64,000 bases of DNA from Nocardioides halotolerans DSM 19273 (lineage in GTDB: Bacteria; Actinomycetota; Actinomycetes; Propionibacteriales; Nocardioidaceae): contig NZ_KE383925.1 in the NCBI RefSeq assembly GCF_000422805.1, positions 221,234 to 285,233 of the forward strand, in the 5' to 3' direction. Positions 58,887 to 64,000 of the stretch are shown in pieces. The position numbers were made by a program, and so were the translations under genes. Every line of letters starts with the position of its first letter. Position 1 is the first letter of the stretch. The notes beneath the pieces were generated by a model that saw nothing but the letters and a program-made list of their open reading frames with translations, searched no databases and was not told where the DNA came from.

Positions 58887-60373
58887 TGACCTCCTGTCAT
58901 CCGTCCGGTCGTGTCGAAGAGCTCAAGTTCGGCTGGATGCATCTGGTGCTGCACCACGAACGATCGGTGCTTGATCCGCCACAGGCCTTGGCCGGTGCCC
59001 ATCGTCGGGATGAGGGACTGCTCGGTGCCGGTGAGGCCGAGCGCGGCCGACGTTGCGCCGAGTTGGTCGGACTCCTGGCGATAGACGATCCGCGTCTCGG
59101 CATTCGCCAGCAGCGAGGAGGCGAGTGCTCGCATCGCCGAGCCCTGATCGCCGACGTTGTCGAGGTCGGTGAGCTTGTGGAAGATCAGCATGTTCGCAAT
59201 GCCGTAGTGGCGCGCGAGTCGCCAGTGGGCGTCCATCCGCCGCAACAGAGCGGGGTGCGACATGAGTCGCCACGCTTCGTCGTACACGACCCAGCGCTGG
59301 CCGCCGGCGGGGTCCAGGAGTGCTGATTCCATCCACGCCGAGGCGCAGGTCATCAGTACAGAGATGAGGGTCGCGTTCTCGGTGACCCGGGATAGGTCGA
59401 GGGAGATCATCGGGAGCGTCGGGTCGAAGGACACTGTGGACGGCCCGTCGAACAGGCCAGCGAGGTCACCGGCGACTAGCCGGCGGAGAGCGTGGCCCAC
59501 GAGCCGACCGTCGTCGGCGAGGCGCCCGTCCGGGTCCTCGGCTCGGTCCGGAGCGAGGAGCCGCTCGACGACCATCGGGAGAACTGGGACGTCGGCGGTA
59601 CGGACGGTGCGATCGATCGCGATATCGACTGCGGTGTGCTCCAGCGGGCTCAGCCGTCGCTCGAGCACGGTCTCGGCAAGCGCGCCGACGAGGTCGCGGC
59701 GGCGGGATGCGATCTGGCCGGCCCACTGCGCATCGTCGAAACCGGAGGGGCGATGGCCCTCGTCGAGCGGGTTGAGTCGGTTCGGCATCCCGTGGCCGAG
59801 CGCGATGGCTCGACCTCCCACCGCCTCGGCGACCGCGGTGTGCTCGCCCTTCGGATCCCCGGGCACATACACCCGGCGGCCGAACGGGATGGACCGCGTG
59901 TAAAGGCTCTTGGCGAGGCAGGATTTACCCGAACCCACGATGCCGGCAAGGACCAGGTTCGGTGCGGTGATCAGACCGCGGGCGTAGAGGACCCACGGGT
60001 CGTAGACGAACGAGCTACCCGAGTAGAGATCCTGGCCCACGAAGACCCCTTCGCTGCCCAGACCGCCCTCGGCGAGAAACGGGTACGCGCCTGCGAGCGT
60101 CGCCGACGTGTCCTGATGCCGCGGGACTCGAAATCCTCCCGGTGTTCGGAGCGCGGCCGGTCCCGATTCACCAGCACGGGGGAGCGTGACGGTCTCTCGC
60201 TGCTCAGCGGAGAGCTGTTCGGCCTTGCACTTCGCCTCGGCACGCCGGGCTTCGCGGTCGGCGGACAGGAGTTCTCGGGCAGCCGCCTTGCGCAGTTTGC
60301 GATCGCGCCGGCGTTCCCTGCCTGGAGAGACAAGGACGGCCGAATGTAGCCGCTCGTCCTGCCACCCGGTCAC
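58883..60373 (-). CDS. VirB4-like conjugal transfer ATPase
   Basis: This 496-aa ATPase has Walker A AGIVGSGKSCLA at about 144-151 and Walker B RWVVYDEAWRLM near 380, then the conserved GIANMLIFHKLTDLDNVGD and ESALLDP stretches typical of VirB4/TraC. It is shorter than canonical VirB4 (about 800 aa), the C-terminal motor apparently being carried without the N-terminal domain. Such actinobacterial versions work with the SCO6880-type protein encoded upstream. It overlaps its neighbours by a few bases. Confidence 0.88.
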   Translation of the reverse strand: MTGWQDERLHSAVLVSPGRERRRDRKLRKAAARELLSADREARRAEAKCKAEQLSAEQRETVTLPRAGESGPAALRTPGGFRVPRHQDTSATLAGAYPFLAEGGLGSEGVFVGQDLYSGSSFVYDPWVLYARGLITAPNLVLAGIVGSGKSCLAKSLYTRSIPFGRRVYVPGDPKGEHTAVAEAVGGRAIALGHGMPNRLNPLDEGHRPSGFDDAQWAGQIASRRRDLVGALAETVLERRLSPLEHTAVDIAIDRTVRTADVPVLPMVVERLLAPDRAEDPDGRLADDGRLVGHALRRLVAGDLAGLFDGPSTVSFDPTLPMISLDLSRVTENATLISVLMTCASAWMESALLDPAGGQRWVVYDEAWRLMSHPALLRRMDAHWRLARHYGIANMLIFHKLTDLDNVGDQGSAMRALASSLLANAETRIVYRQESDQLGATSAALGLTGTEQSLIPTMGTGQGLWRIKHRSFVVQHQMHPAELELFDTTGRMTGGQ

Positions 60374-60777
60374 AGCGACATCCCTGGCTGGTACGACGGG
60401 CGCCGGACAGGTTCAGACGACGCGCAGTCGTGGACGTCGTAGGCGATCGTCGCCTCGATCTCGTGCGCCCGGCTCACCCCATGGGCAACCTGATCGATCA
60501 TCTCGGCGGCGCGATGGAGTTCCCAGGACTCCCGGTACGACGCTGCGCGCCCAGCGTGGGGGTCGCCGCTCATCCATGCCTGTTTGCGACGCGGCCCATC
60601 GTGGAACTGGCCGAGCTGGTGTAGAGACTGGCTCAGAGACGCGAGCGCCGAGCTGATGGAACCGAGCACGGGGTAGATCGAAGTCGGATCCTCGATCGAA
60701 CGTGTCGCGTGGGCCAGGCCGCGGACTGCTTCCCGGAGTTGGTCGGAGTCGGCGACCGGGTCGTTGAAGGTCGGCAT
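60370..60777 (-). CDS. Small hypothetical conjugation-operon protein
   Basis: This 135-aa helical protein starts with ATG at 60777, preceded by CGAGGAGCC. It is polar, with QLREAVRGLAHATRSIED and SSALASLSQSLHQLGQFHDG, and no membrane segment. Its stop overlaps the VirB4-like start. The function is unknown; the position between the SCO6880-type and VirB4-like genes is typical of accessory transfer proteins. Confidence 0.7.
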   Translation of the reverse strand: MPTFNDPVADSDQLREAVRGLAHATRSIEDPTSIYPVLGSISSALASLSQSLHQLGQFHDGPRRKQAWMSGDPHAGRAASYRESWELHRAAEMIDQVAHGVSRAHEIEATIAYDVHDCASSEPVRRPSYQPGMSL

Positions 60778-60884
60778 CGGTGGCTCCTCGGGCGATGGGC
60801 TCTCATCGATGAGGTGCGCGAAGTGCGCCGCCGTGTCGTCGCAGCTGCAGTCGCCGGCCGACCCGCACTGCCCCGGAGCGAGGA

Positions 60885-60920
60885 AGACCCCGCAGGAGTC
60901 TCGGGTCACCTGCGGGGTCT
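60885..60920 (-). terminator. Hairpin inside the transfer operon
   Basis: A perfect 12-bp stem (AGACCCCGCAGG with its complement) closes a 12-base loop. On the minus strand it is followed by TTCCTCGCTCC. It lies in the 201-base gap between the SCO6880-type gene and the next gene, and could attenuate or stabilise the operon transcript. Confidence 0.55.
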
Positions 60921-60978
60921 GGTCAGATATTGCCCGACGGCGACGCAGTTGGGGGTTGGTTTCGCGAGAAGTCCGCCC

Positions 60979-62430
60979 CTAGAGCGCACGTGACAGGGGC
61001 AACGCCGCGACCGCGAACCCCTGAGCCTGCTGGCCCCAGAGCCGCCGCGTCTCGCAGGACGCTTGGATCGCTGCCTGCTCGATGGCCGCGACAGCGCGCT
61101 CGAGCTCATCGGCGTCCCTGGCGCTGACTGCGACGAACCCAGTCGACCGGAGAACGCCGTGACCTGCGGTCAGGTCGGCCTCCTGCTGGAGGACGTCCTG
61201 ATACTCAGCGGCCTGCTGGACGTCTTCGATCTGTCCGATCCTCTGCCGCTGGGCAGCATCGGAGACGTACTCGGTCTTCTTCTTGCGGATGTCCCGGGCA
61301 GCGCGGTCGGTGCGCATCGGCGTGTAGAGCAGCGTGAAGGTGCGGCGAATGCCCGACGACAAAAGCAGCGGCGCGAGGAACCCGGGGAAGACCAGCGAGC
61401 GTGGCCATTCGCTGATCCAGAGAACGCAGTGGTGCGCCGAGTCGCTGCGAAGACTGCCCCAGGACTCGGTGACGGCGACCGGGCCGGCCGTCGCCAGGTC
61501 GCGGCCGACCTCGCCGTGCCGCTCCAAGGCTCCCGCGACCGCCGGGTCGTATGCCGAGCGAAGTATGAGGGCAAGGTCGCCGGGGGTGAGCCAGTCAGAG
61601 GGAGAGAGGTCCGCGGACCGAAGGGCAGCGAGCATCGTCGCCATCTCCTGGCGGAGTACAGCGGCCGCGCCGCGGTTTCCGCCACCTGCGGCCCGGATCG
61701 CGCGGCCAGCCGCCTTGGTGTCGAGGGAGATCGAGATGGTGCTCGCATGACGCTCACCGGCTGGTCCGGCACGGTCAACGAGCTCCCCGTACGTCGTCGA
61801 CGCCCACGTCTCGGTGCGGTCGCCGTGCCGCTCCCACCAGTCCGCCAAGCCCTTGCCGGAGTCGGGGAGCGTGCGCTCCATGACCTGGAGTGAGGCAAGA
61901 CGACCGGATCGGCAGGCGGTCGCGAGCACGCGTCCCCAGCTGACCACCCGACGTTCCTGTTCGGCAGGGTCCAGTAGTACGAAGGCGGGGTGGGAGACGC
62001 CAACGATCGCGGTCAGGGTGCCTCCGTGGGGGTCGCGGACCATGACCGCGCCGGTCTCGGGATCAACCCATTGCCTGAGACGAGCGGCGTCGCCGGGCAG
62101 CGACAGTGTTCCCGCCGGGCGCGGTCTGACGACGCGGCGGCGGTACAGGAGTTGGCCCCCCGACGAGCGCCAGACCCACCGTGCCCCGATCGGCCCCCAC
62201 TCGACGATCCGCCTTCCGCCGACGCCGACGAACCCGAGCACCACGAAGACGAGGATGATCGGGAACGTCATGATCACCACCCCCAGGTAGAGGCCGAGAA
62301 TCAGGGTGACTGCGGCGAGGCCCGCCATCACAAGCTGCGGACCTGACAGCCCGAGCAGGACACCACGCCTGGTGAGGCGGGAGAACTTGATAGGCGTGAG
62401 CGATGGTTCGGTGCTGCTTGACGTGCTCAC
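60979..62430 (-). CDS. SCO6880-family conjugation protein
   Basis: This 483-aa protein has two adjacent membrane helices at about residues 34-70, then a soluble part with YGELVDRAGPAGERHASTISISLD, RAIRAAGGGNRGAAAVLRQE and TFTLLYTPMRTDRAARDIRKKKTEYVSD. This matches the SCO6880 family found in Streptomyces and Nocardioides transfer loci, which appears to replace the missing N-terminal part of VirB4. It begins six bases after the membrane-protein gene and is separated from the small downstream gene by a hairpin. Confidence 0.85.
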   Translation of the reverse strand: MSTSSSTEPSLTPIKFSRLTRRGVLLGLSGPQLVMAGLAAVTLILGLYLGVVIMTFPIILVFVVLGFVGVGGRRIVEWGPIGARWVWRSSGGQLLYRRRVVRPRPAGTLSLPGDAARLRQWVDPETGAVMVRDPHGGTLTAIVGVSHPAFVLLDPAEQERRVVSWGRVLATACRSGRLASLQVMERTLPDSGKGLADWWERHGDRTETWASTTYGELVDRAGPAGERHASTISISLDTKAAGRAIRAAGGGNRGAAAVLRQEMATMLAALRSADLSPSDWLTPGDLALILRSAYDPAVAGALERHGEVGRDLATAGPVAVTESWGSLRSDSAHHCVLWISEWPRSLVFPGFLAPLLLSSGIRRTFTLLYTPMRTDRAARDIRKKKTEYVSDAAQRQRIGQIEDVQQAAEYQDVLQQEADLTAGHGVLRSTGFVAVSARDADELERAVAAIEQAAIQASCETRRLWGQQAQGFAVAALPLSRAL

Positions 62431-62436
62431 CGCAAG

Positions 62437-63735
62437 CTACTTTCGTCCGGCAGGCTCGGCGAGAGTCGAGTCCGCGACCGGCGGCGGCACCGTCGAAGGC
62501 TCCGCCGACTCGTGAGCTTGGGCTTGTCCGCTCGCCTGGGTCGCGACGAATCCGCCCAGACGCGGCCCCGCTGCCACAGCTTCCTTCGCGACGACTGCGC
62601 CCGCGGCGACCGCACCGCCGGCGGCTGCACCCGCGCCGCCGCTGGCCGCCGCTCCACCCGATACGCCACCACTGGTGCCGCCTCCTGCAGCGGCTCCAGA
62701 TCCGCCACCGCCCGCGGCGGGCGTGACAGCAGCCGGTCCACTCGACGCCGTACCTCCGCCCGCGTCTCCGAGGATCTTGGCGGGCTCGCTGCCGGTGCGG
62801 CGAGAGAGCGGGATCGGCATCGGACGGTTGAGGGAGGCCTTGGCTTCCTGTTCGGCCGACATCGCCTGATACATGTCGAAGTTCATGAAGGCGATGGCCT
62901 TGTAGGTCAGGTACGGCGCGAAGCCGGCCATCAGCATCAGTACGACACCCGCCATCGGCTGGCTGACGGATTCCAGGTCGGCGTCGATTGGCGCCGACAC
63001 CTGAGCGGTGGCGAGCAGGAAGATCACCACCAGGACGACCTTCGACAGGATCATCGCGATCACGAAGGTGGCCCACCGGCTCAGCCAGGAACGCGTGTGG
63101 TCCCAACTGGAGCCGGCCAGGGCGATCGGCGCGAACACGATCGCGATCAGTAGCAGTGCCTTGCGGATCAGCAGGCTGATCCAGACCACCATCGCACCGA
63201 TGATGGCGAGGCTCGAGAGGAAGATCGTCAGGATCGCGCCGGCGCCGGGAGCGCTGAGGTTGATGGCGCCGAGGCCAGCGGCGAGTACGGCGACCCTGTC
63301 GCCCATCTCGTTCATGTTGGTTCCAGCGGCATTGACAATGCCGATGCAGAGCTGGTCTGTGATCTCGAGCGCCGTGCCGACCAGCGCGAGGGTGACGAAG
63401 GATCCGAGGATCGACTTTGCGAGCCCGAGAGCGGCTCTGGAGAGCGCGGCTGGCTCGCGGCGGATCATCCCTCCGATGACCTGCAGCATGAAGAAGCCGA
63501 GCATCACGAAGACGCCGACCCCGAACATGATGTTGTAGACCTTCGTGTACTCACCGCTGGTCACATCGACGAACGTCGTGGTGTCGATGACCTTCCAGAC
63601 GGACGTGAACATCCATTCAGCCGCACCACCCATTCCCTGAGCGAGCCACTCGAACGGCGCGGTCACGACCGCGCCAGCCGCGTCTCCCGCGGTGTTGCAG
63701 ACCTCGTGGATCACCGGCACATCGCAGACACCCAT
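62437..63735 (-). CDS. VirB6/TrbL-like conjugation membrane protein
   Basis: This 432-aa polytopic protein has about five to six helices between residues 60 and 290 (GVGVFVMLGFFMLQVIGGM, SILGSFVTLALVGTALEI and AIIGAMVVWISLLI among them). Its C-terminal 140 residues are low-complexity Gly/Ala/Ser (GGGGSGAAAGGG) ending in AGRK. VirB6/TrbL proteins form the inner-membrane part of the type IV channel and often carry such tails. It lies ten bases after the DUF6112-like gene. Confidence 0.85.
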   Translation of the reverse strand: MGVCDVPVIHEVCNTAGDAAGAVVTAPFEWLAQGMGGAAEWMFTSVWKVIDTTTFVDVTSGEYTKVYNIMFGVGVFVMLGFFMLQVIGGMIRREPAALSRAALGLAKSILGSFVTLALVGTALEITDQLCIGIVNAAGTNMNEMGDRVAVLAAGLGAINLSAPGAGAILTIFLSSLAIIGAMVVWISLLIRKALLLIAIVFAPIALAGSSWDHTRSWLSRWATFVIAMILSKVVLVVIFLLATAQVSAPIDADLESVSQPMAGVVLMLMAGFAPYLTYKAIAFMNFDMYQAMSAEQEAKASLNRPMPIPLSRRTGSEPAKILGDAGGGTASSGPAAVTPAAGGGGSGAAAGGGTSGGVSGGAAASGGAGAAAGGAVAAGAVVAKEAVAAGPRLGGFVATQASGQAQAHESAEPSTVPPPVADSTLAEPAGRK

Positions 63736-63745
63736 GACTGGTCCC

Positions 63746-64000
63746 TCAGACCTGCTGGCCGACGTTCCAGAAGAAGTTCACCAGCGTCACGGAGGCGCCG
63801 CAGACGATCGCGGCACCGAGTGCGACGAGGACGCCGAGCTTGCCGCGTCCCGCGAGATGCGGGTTCGAGGAGTTGGCTCCGAGTGCCCACACGATCGCCG
63901 ACATGATCAGCGCGAGCACGGCCAGCACCAGCCCGACCGTCATCGACGCTCCGACGATCTTCTTGAGCTGACCGATACCGGGCAGACCGTTGGAGTTGGG
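63746..64000 (-). CDS. DUF6112-like small membrane protein, partial
   Basis: The frame is open to the window edge, so only the C-terminal part is seen. The visible 84 residues hold two helices (VGLVLAVLALIMSAIVWALG and GVLVALGAAIVCGASVTLV) around the polar SSNPHLAGRGKLG stretch, the pattern of DUF6112-type proteins that precede the TrbL-like gene in actinobacterial transfer operons. An internal ATG at 63943 could be mistaken for the start; conserved-looking residues (GLPGIGQLKKIVGA) lie upstream. Confidence 0.75.
   Translation of the reverse strand, partial: PNSNGLPGIGQLKKIVGASMTVGLVLAVLALIMSAIVWALGANSSNPHLAGRGKLGVLVALGAAIVCGASVTLVNFFWNVGQQV

Overview
The window looks like the chromosome of a high-GC actinobacterium of the Nocardioides type (Propionibacteriales). 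This is inferred from the dense GC-rich codons, many GTG starts, WhiB7, the AdnAB helicase-nuclease pair, mycoredoxin, UPF0182 and PPA1309-family genes, and frequent start codons preceded at 6-7 nt by a TANNNT box, as expected for leaderless transcripts. No 16S rRNA gene is present, so the genus is an inference.

Region 1 (1-9.9 kb) holds metabolic and regulatory genes. They are a PEP mutase/isocitrate lyase-family enzyme, a NarL-type two-component system, an SPFH-like protein overlapping an ArsB/NhaD-type permease, carbamate kinase followed by a barbiturase/cyanuric acid amidohydrolase, a class III CoA-transferase and a secreted chymotrypsin-like protease. An 83-bp tandem palindromic repeat lies between the convergent amidohydrolase and CoA-transferase genes.

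Region 2 (9.9-15.8 kb) is a tight operon of DUF4129, a small membrane protein, MoxR ATPase, DUF58, another membrane protein and an alkyltransferase-like protein. It ends in a strong hairpin and is followed by an acyltransferase gene.

Region 3 (15.9-41.2 kb) is the core block. From memory of the M. tuberculosis gene order, it resembles the Rv3193c-Rv3202c neighbourhood: adnA, adnB, nudC, mycoredoxin, uvrD2, whiB7 with its attenuator leader, a ThiF-like protein, a zinc metalloprotease, a PDZ/Lon-like protease, a PPA1309-family gene and UPF0182. A flavin monooxygenase and a purine nucleoside phosphorylase are inserted between adnB and nudC. Enoyl-CoA hydratase, PHP phosphoesterase, YgjP-like protease, Nudix and moaE genes sit between whiB7 and the Lon-like protease.

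Region 4 (41.2-64 kb, running off the right edge) is an integrative and conjugative element integrated beside an initiator tRNA-Met gene. It starts with an excisionase and a tyrosine integrase. Next come an element-borne ssb operon, a cargo block, and a leftward conjugation operon: a DUF6112-like protein, a VirB6/TrbL-like membrane protein, an SCO6880-family protein, a VirB4-like ATPase, an ArdC/ImmA-type protein and a VirD4/TraG coupling protein. The cargo (45.8-55.4 kb) is visibly less GC-rich over the OLD gene. It encodes an uncharacterised 316-aa protein, an OLD-family ATPase-TOPRIM protein, a lipoprotein, a PD-(D/E)XK nuclease-like protein and an HNH-NACHT protein of NLR type. This is the best candidate for an undescribed, probably anti-phage, system.
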